From positions 3,968,001-4,032,000 of the forward strand of contig NC_079490.1 in NCBI RefSeq assembly GCF_020520425.1: a stretch of 64,000 nt of DNA. Direction: 5' to 3'. This DNA comes from Spinacia oleracea (lineage: Eukaryota; Streptophyta; Magnoliopsida; Caryophyllales; Amaranthaceae). Positions within the stretch are counted from its first letter, which is position 1. Each line of letters opens with the position of its first letter. Under the pieces are notes generated by a model. It worked only from the letters and a program-made list of their open reading frames with translations, was not told the DNA's origin and ran no database searches. Shown here one piece after another: positions 24,640 to 36,369 of the stretch. A program made the translations under genes and the position numbers.

Positions 24640-27600
24640 TATATATTAAACTTGTTCACGAAGTTATATACGTATATGATTATATAATAAAAAAGTTATT
24701 ATAATTTAGCGAAAAATCAAAATTTTACGCCTTAATTTATACGCAGTGTTACCCGTTGCAACACACAAATCATACCACAAATATGCTTTACTATTTAAAT
24801 TATTAGTTTGGCAGTCAAAGCGGGAGGTTGTCGTACGCTTAGACTGTCCCTGAAATCATCAAAAAGTACACGCGGAAGACCTTTAGTAAAAATGTCTGCA
24901 ATTTGGTAATGGGACGGTACGTGAAGAACACGAACTTCTCCACGGGCTACTTTTTCACGTACGAAGTGTATGTCCATCTTAATATGTTTCGTGCGTTGTG
25001 TTGAACTGGGTTACCGGAGGAGATAGATGGCACTAACATTATCACAATAAACCAATGTATCTTTCCGGATGGGACAACGGAGCTCCAAAAGTAAGTTTTG
25101 AAGCCAACAAGATTCAAAAACTACATTTGCCACACCACGATATTCTGCCTCGACACTTGATTTGGACAATGTAGGTTGCTGTTTTGAGGACCATGACAAC
25201 AGATTATCACCAAGAAAAATACAGTAACCGGATGTGGAGCGACGAGTGTCTGGACACCCACCCCAATATGCATCTGTATAAGAGACTAGGGATGCAATAG
25301 AAGACTTATACAGATGGAGCCCAAGATCAATAGTACCTTGAATGTAGCGCACAATACGCTTGAGAGCATTCATATGCTCGACTTTCGGATCATGCATGTG
25401 TAAACACACCTGTTGAACAACATAAGAGATGTCTGGCCTGGTAAATGTGAGATACTGCAATGCACCTGCTAGTTGCCTGTAGTGTGTAGGATCCCCATAA
25501 GATGGCCCAGCCGAGGCACCAAGCTTGGCCTTGGTGTCTACGGGAGTGTGACTCGATTTGCAGGAAGTCATGCCTGCACGCTCAATAATATCTGTTGCAT
25601 AGTTCTTCTGAGAGATAAACAAGCCACCTGAAGTGCGGGTAATAGAAATACCCAAAAAATAGCTCAAAGGACCTAAGTCCTTCATTGCAAATTCGGCACT
25701 GAGAAGAGACATGATGGATTTTCTGAGAGCATCTGAAGAAGCTGTGAGAATGATATCATCAACATATAGAAGAATATAAGCAATGTCAGAACCACGACAA
25801 TTGATAAAAAGTGAGTGATCAGCTCGGCTATGGGAGAAGCCAATGGTGAAAACATAGTCAGCAAACCGTTGGTACCAGGCACGTGGGGATTGCCCATACA
25901 ATGACTTCTTCAATAGACACACATGATTTGGGTATTTCGGATCCCGAAAACCCATGGGTTGATGCATATAAACTGTCTCATTAAGATTTCCATGAAGGAA
26001 GGCATTCATGACATCCAACTGATGCATGGGCCACGAATGTGACAGTGCTATACTCAACACGGCCCGAATAGTTGCCGGTTTGATAACCGGGCTAAAAGTT
26101 TCGTCGCAATCCGCTCCAACCTGTTGAGACCTTCCATCACCTACAAGACGGGCCTTATACCGCTCAAAAGAACCATAATATTTCTTTTTATGCCTAAAAA
26201 TCCACATAGAACGAATAAGATTCACATCATTAGGATGCGGTACTAATTCCCACGTCTTATTTTTAATTAGAGCATCATATTCATCAACCATCGCAACTTT
26301 CCAATTCGGGTCATTAAGAGCACTAACGGGATTTCACGGAATAGGCGAAGGATGTGCTAGTGAAGGTGCTCAAATTGAATGGCCTTTTGGGTTAATTTGT
26401 GAATCCCATGTTGGCTTCTTGTGGTCATTCTGGTGGGCTGTTGAGTATGGGTCTGTGGTAATGGGCTGGCAGTAGGTGGGCTAGTTGGAGAAAGTGGTTG
26501 GCGGGTTGCTGGAGGGTTAATGATATTTGGTGTGGTGAATTGGGCCGGCTGCACAGCAGCAGTAGGTGTTTCAGTATCCGGTTTGACCTCGGCCTGGTCT
26601 GTGTTGGGGGGGGGGGTGTTTGGGAAATTGGGTTTGGCATGTTTTGGGCTTGTGTTGCTGAAGTGGGCTGACTGGAGGGAGTCCGGTATTGCACAAGGTA
26701 AGGGGAGAGCCCATTGTTTAAGAAATCATAGGAAGTGTTTGTAGGTTTATTCAAGTTTGAAAATGGGAATTGATTTTCATCAAAAATGACATGCCTTGAA
26801 ATAATTATTTTCTTACTTGATAGATCATAACACTTGTACCCCCGATGATTTGGCGGATATCCCAAGAAAACACAAGGTGTGGAACGGGCTTGCAACTTAT
26901 TTATGGTTGCGGATGGGAAAAGAGGATAGCAAAGACACCCAAAAACCCGTAAATGTGAACAAGATGGTGTTCTTTGGAAAAGAACTTCAGTTGGGGATTT
27001 GTACTTCAAAGTTTTTGTAGGGAGGACATTAAGAAGATATGTGGCCATTTGTAGTGCATGATGCCAAAAGGAAGGGGGCATGGATGCGTGAGCAAAATGA
27101 GTGCGCACGATGTTGTTAATGGACTTGATTTTTCTTTCCGCCTTTCCGTTTTGAGGGGAGGTATGTGAGCACGAAAACCTAAATTGCAAACCATTGGCCG
27201 TGCAAAAGGAATGAAATGGTCCATTATCGAATTCCTGCCCGTTATCACATTGAATATTTTTAATTTCCCGTTCAAATTGGGTTCAGATTAATGCTTTAAA
27301 GGAGAGGAAAATAGTATAAACTTGGGACTTGTTTGCAATGGGAAAGGTCCATAGAAAATTACTATAATCATCAAGGAAAAAGACATAATAGCGGTGCCCG
27401 TTTGAACTTAAAATGGGGGAAGTCCATAAGTCACTGTAAATAATATCAAAAGGCATTGTAGTAAATGATATAGAATCATGAAATGGCAATTTAATGTGTT
27501 TTCCCAAAGGACAAGAAGTACAAAAAGAAATTCCGGCTTTATTACATTTAATCAATGCATCACTAAGCAATGAATTAAGAATGCATGGCCCGGATGCCCT

Positions 27601-28256
27601 AAACAAGAGTGCCACAAATTGGGTGAAGCAGCAAGAAAAGTGGATGGTGATGATATCCTATTCATGGCAGTAATAGGATATAATTCCCCGGTGCTCTCAC
27701 ATCTCATTAGTTGGTTCCCTGTCTGTAAATCCTTCACAGAAAACCCAAGAGGATCGAACTCAACAGAAACATTATTATCGTTAGTGAATTTACGAACGGA
27801 AATAAGGTTTTTGATAAGTTTAGGAGCATGTAAGACATTTTTGAGATGTAAAGGGGGATTAGGCGGGGTGAGGGAAGTGTGACCATAACCACGAATTGGA
27901 ATAGTATGACCATTACCAACAATAATACCAGATTACCAGTATTGTTGCTCAAATTAAAATAAGACGTGAGAGTACCTGTATTGGCAGTCATGTGAGAAGT
28001 AGCTCCCGTATCCATGTACCAATTGTTATCAGGTTGGTGAAGAGAGAAAGTGTACACAACGGCCTCAATATCAGTTGGTGCATATCCGGATGAGGGAGGG
28101 GCTTGCATGGAGTATGCGTGTTGTGCATGGCTTGGACGTGTGGCTGGGCCCAGAATCCCATTAGTGTTGGGCCTTGTTGGGCGTTGTGGTTGCCATGCAG
28201 TAGTAGGATATGGACAAGGAGGCATTGCCCATGGATCATACTTCCATGGAGCATAC

Positions 28257-29617
28257 TGTTAGGTTATGATACATATGACAATTCATAAATCATGCGGAAA
28301 AACCATAAAGCCAGGAAAGCATATTATTTACACGTAATCATTTAGCATAGTTTAGATGCATACACTTTGTTGTGTGCCTTCCCTAGCTGCGCCCGAACCG
28401 AACAAGAACAAGTCTTTAGGACTCCAAATGTCGTCCCTCCGTAGATAGTCCACAGCACGTCCGGATCCACCTTAACCTTGACCAACTAGGATCGCCCTTA
28501 AGGTACTTAGAATTTTCGGCTATTGTAGGCAATTATATGACTGAATTTTTGCTCTCAAAAATCACTTTGAATACTTGAATCGTGTATACAAATAATGACC
28601 CTAGGCCCTTATTTATAGAGGTATGGAAAAGGAATTGTAATCCTACTAGGATGTGGATTTGTTAATTAGAACTTTATTAGGACTCTAAATAACAAAGCAA
28701 ATCTAATAGGATTAGGATTTTAATCTTCGCACGAATCCTAATAGGATTAGGATTTCCCGCACACGCATCGTACAAGCCGTGCACCCGCGCAGGCCTTGCG
28801 GCCCACGACAAGCGCACAGCCCATGTGCGGTGCTGCGCGCGCGCGCGCCCTTGGCTGGGCCTGGCCTTGCGCTGGGCCTGGTCGAGGCGTGCGTTGCTGC
28901 GTGCGGCTCGCTGGGCGATGGCCTGGCTTCGTGCTGGGCCTTCGTCTAGCGGGCCTCGTCCGATGCTAATTCGTACGATACGCTTCCGATTAAATTCCCG
29001 ATTCCGGAATTCATTTCCGATACGAACAACATTTAATATTTCCGATTCCGGAATTAATTTCCGTTTCGAACAAATATTTAATATTTCCGTTTCCGGAATT
29101 ATTTTCCGATTCCGATAATATTTCCGATTCTGACAATATTTCCGTTTCCGGCAATATTTCCGATTCCGGCAATATTTCCATTTCCGATAATATTTTCCGA
29201 TACGTACCATGTTTCCGTTTCCGGCAACATCTACGACTTGGATAATATTTATATTTCCGATACGATCCATATTTCCGTTTCTGGCAATATCATCGTTTCC
29301 GGAGTATTCATTTCTTGCCTGTGACGATCTTAGCTCCCACTGAAACCAAGATCCGTCGGTTCCGAATATCCATAGATAGAGTATTTAATGCCATTAAATA
29401 CTTGATCCGTTTACGTACTATTTGTGTGACCCTACGGGTTCAGTCAAGAGTAAGCTGTGGATTAATATAATTAATTCCACTTGAACTGAAGCGGCCTCTA
29501 GCTAGGCATTCAGCTCACTTGATCTCACTGAATTATTAACTTGTTAATTAATACTGAACCGCACTTATTAGACTTAACATAGAATGCATACTTGGACCAA
29601 GGGTATTATTTCCTTCA
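28257..29617 (-). mobile_element. Nested solo LTR, 1361 bp
   Basis: On the minus strand it starts TGAAGGAAATAATACCCTTG and ends ATCATAACCTAACA, flanked by a perfect 5-bp duplication CATAC (28252-28256 and 29618-29622). Removing it and one duplication joins the host Copia frame as PPPWPYAPWKYDPW, which proves insertion into a Copia element. It contains degenerate tandem repeats of a TTTCCGATTCCGGCAATAT type (about 28980-29290), which produce a spurious basic frame. Confidence 0.95.
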
Positions 29618-30603
29618 CATACGGCCAGGGAGGAGGTTGTTGCGGGGCCACCGCCGGCTGCTGGGAGGTTGGCTGGGCACCGCCGCCGCCGTGGTTATTT
29701 TTGCCACGGTTGTTGTTGGAATTATTACCACGACCCCGATTCTTAGAGTTCCTACCACAATTATCATGATTATGATTAAAATATCTACCATTATTATTAG
29801 AGTTACCTCCATGGTGATGATTGGCAGGCTGCGGTGGTGATGGATCATCGTTCACCAGGAGAGCGGTGGAGCCAGTATCGCGAGCCCTCTCCTTCGCAGT
29901 GGTGTCTTGAAGCTTGAGACGGGAACATGCTTCTGAAAATTTAGGGAGGACATCCCTTGTTGAATATTGGTGACGAAGGTCGAGTACTCCTCTGGCAAAC
30001 CGGCAAGCAGCCGCATCACAAGGCGTTGATCAGAAACCGGTGACCCCACATTCGCCAATTGAGTTGCAAGGGATTGTAGGAGGTTATAATATGCGATCAC
30101 AGATGAGAAATTTACCGGTTTTGTGGTGGTAAATTCGGTTTCAAGATACGCCGCCCTTGTATTCTTGTTATCTTGAAAGATTTGAGCAACCCGGTTCCAT
30201 GCTTGTTCGGCTACGTCATCAACAACTATAACTGAGGTGAGAATGTCGTGAGACAGTGGCATATATCCACTGCAATACAACAGCGTCGAGTCTGTCCCAT
30301 AGGCTTGGATCAGCAGCTTTGGAGGCGGTGTATGCAGCGAGTTCAGCGGCTTCGGTGGGGGGTATGATGTGGTTAAGAACATTGTGTATCCTTGCCTGCA
30401 CTTTAAAGAGATTTGCCCACTCATGGTATTGACCCGTTACAAGGTCCAGGGGGATGGAGATCAACGACTTCACATTCGTGACAACTAGGGCAGAGTGAAA
30501 GGTGTTTTTCTCAGCCATGGGAGAAGATGGGAAGAGGTTCAGAAATGGAGGAAGAAGGTGGACGACGGCTAGGTTAAGAGGGAGGATACCTAGTCTGATA
30601 CCA

Positions 30604-30811
30604 TGTAAGAGGGAATCATCCGTGAGTATTATTGATAATCATCAATCAATATATACAAGATTTACAATAACGGTTAGCATATTCTAAGACTTAATTACAT
30701 GAACTAAATTGCTGTAAATTAGGGATTATTATTCTAATTTATTTACTTGCTAATATGCTAATATATGCTTTGACTATATCCTAGATTACATATAGTCTAT
30801 CATTTACTACA
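30604..30811 (-). mobile_element. 5' LTR of the Copia element
   Basis: 208 bp from TGTAGTAAATG to TCCCTCTTACA on the minus strand, directly before the primer-binding site. The left boundary is defined by the PBS; the right one by the TG start and is less certain because no partner LTR or target duplication is available. Confidence 0.7.
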
Positions 30812-31386
30812 GTTCACTGACTCCTTGTGTCACCTCTGAAAATGTGGGACACACCTTAATTGAAAGTAGAAGACCTACGTTGTCAGTGACCTTCTCGTTA
30901 CTACGCTGGCAGCATATGTAAAGCAGAATCTTTCTCATATTGTTAATTGTTCGTATTGGGGTTTCTCCGCTTTCTGTTTCGTGTCATGTTAATGTCCAAA
31001 GCAATTTTACTGTTAAGTGGGTTTTTTTTTTGGCTTACAGTAGAATAATTGGTCTTCTGATTGAATGACTTTTCTGTGTTCTTATGGGATCGGGTTGTGT
31101 GTGGGTTCAGCCCTGGGTCATGCTTGTAGAGTTGTAGGTCCCTAGGCTTGTCTCATTCCCCAAAAACTTGAGTTATAGTTCATATTTTTGTTTCCCATAT
31201 TTATAGATCATGTGGAACATCTAGTCTCCTTCTCCTTGCCACTCATGTTTTGTTTTTATTTATTAAAAGGTTTATCTTGTACTTCCTCCGATTTTTAATA
31301 CTCGCAACGTTTGGATATGGGATATTGAGTGTTGAATTTTTTTAAAAGAAATTAACTTTGTTTTTGTTACTTGTATGGCTTTGATG

Positions 31387-31499
31387 CAGATGAGAAGTTG
31401 GTATATCCGTTTTCCAACAATCTTACAAGAAGACAATATTCTCACTCAGTTTGCTGCTTCAATGAGTCAGTTTTCCATTTTGTCGAAGCAGCAAAGGTA
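31387..31499 (+). pseudogene. Isolated exon-like fragment, unidentified
   Basis: Preceded by TTTGATGCAG (acceptor-like) and followed by GTATGT (donor-like). The frame starting ATGAGAAGT reads MRSWYIRFPTILQEDNILTQ then FAASMSQFSILSKQQR without a stop. It lies alone next to the Copia LTR. It could be a captured or left-over exon. I do not recognise it. Confidence 0.35.
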
Positions 31500-31950
31500 T
31501 GTACTCTTCTTAATTACGTGTTTTGTATCTATTTTTTCTCTCTAATAGGCATTTTGGAGGTAAATAAATCTTGGAATGTGTGGAAGATAGTTTTTTCTGT
31601 TTAACAATTACTCCATAGTAGGCTATCTTCATACAATCAATGTCTATTAGACATATGTTTCACTATCTTCATACACCATGTTTATCTATAATTTATTCCC
31701 TTGTGATGAATACTAATAAAACTCAACAAGATGTGTTGGTGTAATGGGCCCAACATATTTTTTTTTTCCGCAACCAACCAAAATATAAAATTTGAGTTTT
31801 CTCATCATTAACTTTTACATGATTTTCATCATTTACAATCTCACTTCTAGTGTGTATATATGCATTTTGAAATTACATTCATATTCATTTATTCACCCAT
31901 GACATACTATATTTTATTTTCACATTCTCGATCATGGCTATTGACACTAT

Positions 31951-32292
31951 GGGTGATGATAAAGGTCGCAAGTTGCGACAACATTTAGTTGTCGCAATCT
32001 TACGTGTCGGAGTTTAATTGGTACATATATGCGCCACGTAGGCTATGAGTCATCATAATAATTTTACTATCAATGCAAAATTTTTACTATGAAAATATGT
32101 AAATAAGGTAATTGATATAAAAAAAGAAACAAATTAGAATATTAAGATTTTCCTACTTTTATTTTAAACAGGTATAATAGGATATATACGTTAAATATTT
32201 TAGATTCCAATTTAAATCATGACACATAAGCATGACATGTCATCATTGTGACACGGCTTAAAGGTCGCATGTTGCGACCTTTATCATTTTCG
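31951..32292. mobile_element. Mutator-like MITE, copy 2
   Basis: Begins GGGTGATGATAAAGGTCGC and ends GCGACCTTTATCATTTTCG, the inverted orientation of copy 1 (14716-14984). Flanks TGACACTAT and CTTCACTAT agree at six of nine positions, so an old 9-bp duplication is likely. Confidence 0.78.
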
Positions 32293-33546
32293 CTTCACTA
32301 TTACTAGTCATATAATTTCTCATTCACTTCGATGAATGATTTACCTAGTTGAACACGATCATAATATTTTTCTCCAAAATTTCTTTATTATATTCATCCA
32401 CAAAAACACAAAATATGAACTAATTAAAAACTCTATTAAATCTTTCTCAATATTATCGTGTCTGCAGGACAACACTAGTTTCATGAAAGATATATAGGGC
32501 ATCTTGACAATATGATTTAGAAACTATTATAATTTTTTAGGTCATATTTTATTGTACTTCTCCAAAAGGTATGCGTGCCTTTAATGGTCAAATGTCAAGA
32601 CTTAAGTAATGAACCTATTTCGACTTGTAACCAAAAGTCAAGGGTATATTTGCATTTAACCTGTAACACCCTTGATAAATAATTTTCTTCAAGGAAGAGC
32701 AAGACCACATATTTAAGTTTTTCAATATTATCTAGTAAATTCTATCATAATTTCTACTTGTTTCAATAGACCAATGTCTTTTATTCTCCACAGCGGTAAG
32801 ATACATTGGTCACATTCTCTTTTTATATTTTCTTTTGTTTGTTACCATCTTTGTCCCACTTCTTGTGGGAATATGAGTTCTTGAGAGAACCACCTTGGTC
32901 TCGTCAGAAACAATGGACGTGATTCATTATTTTTTTATTAATAGCTCGTTATTTTTCTCAGCCACGAGGAGACAAGATATAATTCAGAATATTCCTTAAA
33001 TCTCTTTTCACGATATTGTGTCTGCATGACAACATTATTTGCCTGAAAGATTGAATATATTTTCTCTAATATTTTTGCATCAGTGATTCTCTCTCCGCAT
33101 AATTTCAATTGTGAAGTAATTATGAACATAGCTGAGTTATCTTCAGATACATAATTAAAGTCTTGTAGTCTTAAGTGTAACTAATCATAACGATCACAGT
33201 TTTCTGGTGGTCATACTTTTTCTTTAGATTACTCCAAAGAACTTGTGGATCTTTTATGGTCAAATACTCAATTTTAAGACCCTAGTGGAGTTGATGACGA
33301 ATAAATATCACATATAGCCTTTGCCTTGCTTTTACTTGTTGGTTTATTTATTTCATTAATTGTATCACCAAGGTCTACCGCAAATTCAAGTTTTATAAGA
33401 TTCAACATATTCCACTATACAAGGAATATTAGAAATTAAGACTTACGGAGTAGATAATAAACACATTCATAAAACTAATTCATATTGCTATTCGTGTAAT
33501 CAAAAGCATAACACATTTAATGTTTTGCTCTTATTTCAAGTAATTG
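32293..33546. other. Intergenic, no gene seen
   Basis: AT-rich, no coherent frame and no element with clear ends. Small strings such as CTGCATGACAACA recur at about 32462 and 33021 (GTGTCTGCAKGACAACA), a hint of an old local duplication. Confidence 0.4.
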
Positions 33547-33554
33547 GTCAAGAC

Positions 33555-33946
33555 TAGACCTGGTTATCGGGCGGGGCGGGTCAGGGTCGGTGCGGGTCAA
33601 AAGAGGGTCGGGTATTGAAAGGGTCATTTTTAGCGGGTCGATAATGGGCGGGTCAAAAGCGGGTCGCGGGTCATTAGCGGGTCATTAGTGGGCGGGTCAA
33701 TAAACGAGCAATGAAAAATGAAAAACAAAAGAGCCATGTGCAAGTACAAGTAAATACGAAGCTATACACGTAATTTTTTGTATCATTACTATTTTAATTT
33801 TCAAAATAATTGTAGTATAAGTTTGACCCTATAATGACCATATCCAATAAAGGCCCTGTCCAATAAGAGCCCTGTCCAATAAAAGCCCTATTAACTTGAC
33901 CCTAACCCTATATCCATTAGACTACCCTGTCCAATAACCAGGTCTA
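33555..33946. mobile_element. hAT-type MITE
   Basis: Inverted ends TAGACCTGGTTAT and ATAACCAGGTCTA with a perfect 8-bp duplication GTCAAGAC (33547-33554 and 33947-33954). Eight-base duplication and TAG...CTA ends indicate hAT. The interior is rich in GGGTCGGG-like runs. Confidence 0.92.
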
Positions 33947-34292
33947 GTCAAGACTATTAAAACATTGGGGAGACCGATGACTACAAAAGAAAATTTAATG
34001 CACCTACATTCTATGTATACTACGGAGTACTTTGATCGATCTAGTCACACTTCATATGAAATACTCCATAGTAATTAATTAATCTTCGTGCTTTTACAAA
34101 TATACATTATTAAGCGGCAATATGCATATATTAGACCCATAAAGAAAACGACATTAATTATGATAATACTATTGTAAATATATCAGTTAGAAAATATGCA
34201 AGATAAACTATGGTGCGGTTGTATACAAAATCGTAATACGATGGTAAGTTCGTATACGATGCCATAAAACAGGTCTGGGATATATCATTATA

Positions 34293-34592
34293 CTAGTCCG
34301 TTCCATAATGATCTTTATAGTTACTATTTGCACAAATATTAAGATTAAGTAGAAAAGTTGGTTGAATATAATAAAATATGGATAAAATAAGAGAAATGTG
34401 TAAAAAAGGTAGGTGGATGTAAGAAATAAATTAATAAAATAAGAGAAAGTGAGTGTAAAACTGTAAATATTTTGGGTAAGAAGGATAAGGTAGTAAATTT
34501 TCATGTCCAAAAATAGAATAAAGCAAAGCGTAAAGAACATTATGAAACGGACTAAAACGGAAAATGTAAAGATCATTTTGAAACGGAGGTAG
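34293..34592. mobile_element. Stowaway-type MITE
   Basis: Inverted ends CTAGTCCGTTCCATAATGAT and ATCATTTTGAAACGGAGGTAG, TA on both sides (34291-34292, 34593-34594). The flanks on both sides also share a longer repeat (ATGCCATAAAACAG at 34260 and 34610). Confidence 0.8.
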
Positions 34593-34761
34593 TATATTCG
34601 TATATTATGCCATAAAACAGATCTATAATACACCATAGATGTACATGCATATTCACAAAATAGCATTGCATATCATAACTGAAATAGCAAAAACCAATAA
34701 AATTTAGCAATAAGATCATGAAAACCAACAATTAATCATAACTCCACTACATCAAGATAGA

Positions 34762-35466
34762 TGTTATCCCACTTTTTGGACTAACGACATAACTGCTCTA
34801 ACGTTTGATCATGTCGTGTCAACCAGGTTTTGTCGTGTCACAGGTGAACGTCGTGCCAGGGAGACGCGTCAGCCATGACGTCGTGCGACGAAGCATAGAC
34901 GACAAAGGACTGGCGACAACGCACAAGCGACAGAGATATAGCCTCGACGAACAGGTTGACAAAGATAGGTTAAACATCTGAGCCCAAGGCCCAAGACAGG
35001 CAGCTACGTCATACTAGCAGAACAAGTCCAAAGAACATCAGAGAATTGCGGAGATGGTTGAAGACTGGAGAGACGTGTGATAAGGGGATCCCTACCTTTT
35101 AGGGAACTCTCAACTAACAGGACCGTTGGAACTATCCTATAAAAGCACGAAGACGATGACCCTAGAAGACACAAGTTAACTCAAGCACTCAAACTCTCAA
35201 GCTCTCAAGCGTTCAAACAATTCTTATTCTCGTACTTTAAATTCTTTGTATTAATCTTTAGAGAAGCATAAACAATCACACAGATCTCATAGAATACTTA
35301 GTGGATTGATAGCCTCATAGCTATCTGCGTTTTTTACCTTATTCCTGGGTTTTCCGCGTCAACACTTCTCTGCGTCGTGTCTCGTTTGTTTCCCTTTATT
35401 CGTTCATTGCTTAGTTAGTGTCGACCCGAGCCAAGTGTCGCCCCTAGACGAAATTTGGCATAAACA
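34762..35466 (+). mobile_element. Solo LTR, 705 bp
   Basis: Starts TGTTATCCCACTTTTTGG, ends TTGGCATAAACA, perfect 5-bp duplication ATAGA at 34757-34761 and 35467-35471. A TATAAAAG box at 35138 followed by a transcribed-looking leader fits a plus-strand LTR promoter. Superfamily not assigned; no internal region is present to classify it. Confidence 0.9.
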
Positions 35467-35800
35467 ATAGATAATTAATGTTATCATCAAATAAGAGATG
35501 TCAACATATTGTTGACAGGAGAAGGTTTTGCGCATCAAAGTTCCATGAATTAAAGCAATTAAAGTAAACTTAAATTGATGTTATGATGATAATTTTTTTG
35601 TGTTGTGAAATAAAGAGAATGAGAGGAGAAATTCCGAGAGAACACCTGTGTATTTTATTCCATGAACAATGGATATATATACATACAATAGAATAGAGTT
35701 TAGTTGGGGATAAACCATAAAATCTAGAATATTCTAGAAATATACTAGAGGTATAATGGCATCCACATAATATTCATAACAAAGATAACAATTGGTAAAT

Positions 35801-36221
35801 GGTACACCCGATTGTATGTAGCTCTACATGCAATTGGGTAGTCATGATTTTTAACCCCTCAAAAAGCACAATTTTATAGTTTAAAGCACATTTTTAAAGG
35901 TTAAAGTACATTTTTTATAGCTTAAAAGCAGATACATTTCAAAAATTGTTAGTACAAAAGAACATATGAGCGCGAAGAATTTGAGAGGATATGTAAACTG
36001 ATGTTGGTTGCTCACCTTTTAAGTTTAGGTTTTTTCCCAATTGGAAGATGATATTCAATATCATAATATTTGAAAAACAAATGTGATTTTAAACTGAAAA
36101 ATGTGATTTTAAACTGAAAATATGGTTTTAAACTTAAAAATATGTTTTTTTTTTTTTTTAAGGGATTAGAAAATACAAAACGATCCGGTTACATGTAGAG
36201 CTCCATATAAACGGGTGTACT
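35801..36221. mobile_element. MITE, relative of 10913-11191
   Basis: Starts GGTACACCCGATTGTATGTAG, ends AACGGGTGTACT, and carries the palindromic ATGTAGCTCTACAT string and AAAGCACATTTTT repeats of the copy in unit 1. Confidence 0.65.
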
Positions 36222-36369
36222 AATAATTTGTGCAAAGATAACATTTATGGAAATTAATGGTAACTTTTTGTTTTCTTACGTGATGAACTGAGATTGATCG
36301 AGTCATTGAGTGTCTCGAAAGGAATCTCGAGGTGAGTCTCTAGTCTAATGGTAACAATGTGTTTCTCCA

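Larger units (their letters stand above)
24795..30811 (-). mobile_element. Decayed Ty1/Copia retrotransposon
   Basis: Read on the minus strand: LTR 30811-30604; primer-binding site TGGTATCAGA (30603-30594, complementary to initiator Met tRNA); gag from ATG at 30518 (MAEKNTFHSALVV), frameshifted near 30230; an Asn/Gly-rich region; protease WYMDTGATSHMT near 28010; integrase zinc finger LWHSCLGHPG near 27650 and core (DIIYSDLWTSP, SPQNGKAERKIKS) to about 26700; reverse transcriptase 26291-25011 with YVDD at 25755-25766; RNase H (SYTDAYWGG, SKSSVEAEYRGV). The gag-protease-integrase-RT-RNase H order defines Copia. Frameshifts in gag, integrase and RNase H (near 25010) make it inactive. The 3' LTR is missing: sequence after the last frame (24795) does not match the 5' LTR. 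A solo LTR is nested at 28257-29617. Confidence 0.93.

Noticed and set aside
24660-24795. Searched for the 3' LTR of the Copia element
   Set aside because: Sequence beyond the last frame does not match the 208-bp LTR at 30604-30811; the 3' LTR is judged deleted.
28677-29270. Long minus-strand frame of 197 codons, very basic and repetitive (YCRKRKYC-like)
   Set aside because: It is a translation of the TTTCCGATTCCGG-type repeats inside the nested solo LTR, not a gene.
34208-34666. 152-codon hydrophobic frame
   Set aside because: AT-rich MITE DNA with TA-flanked inverted ends; hydrophobicity follows from T-rich codons.
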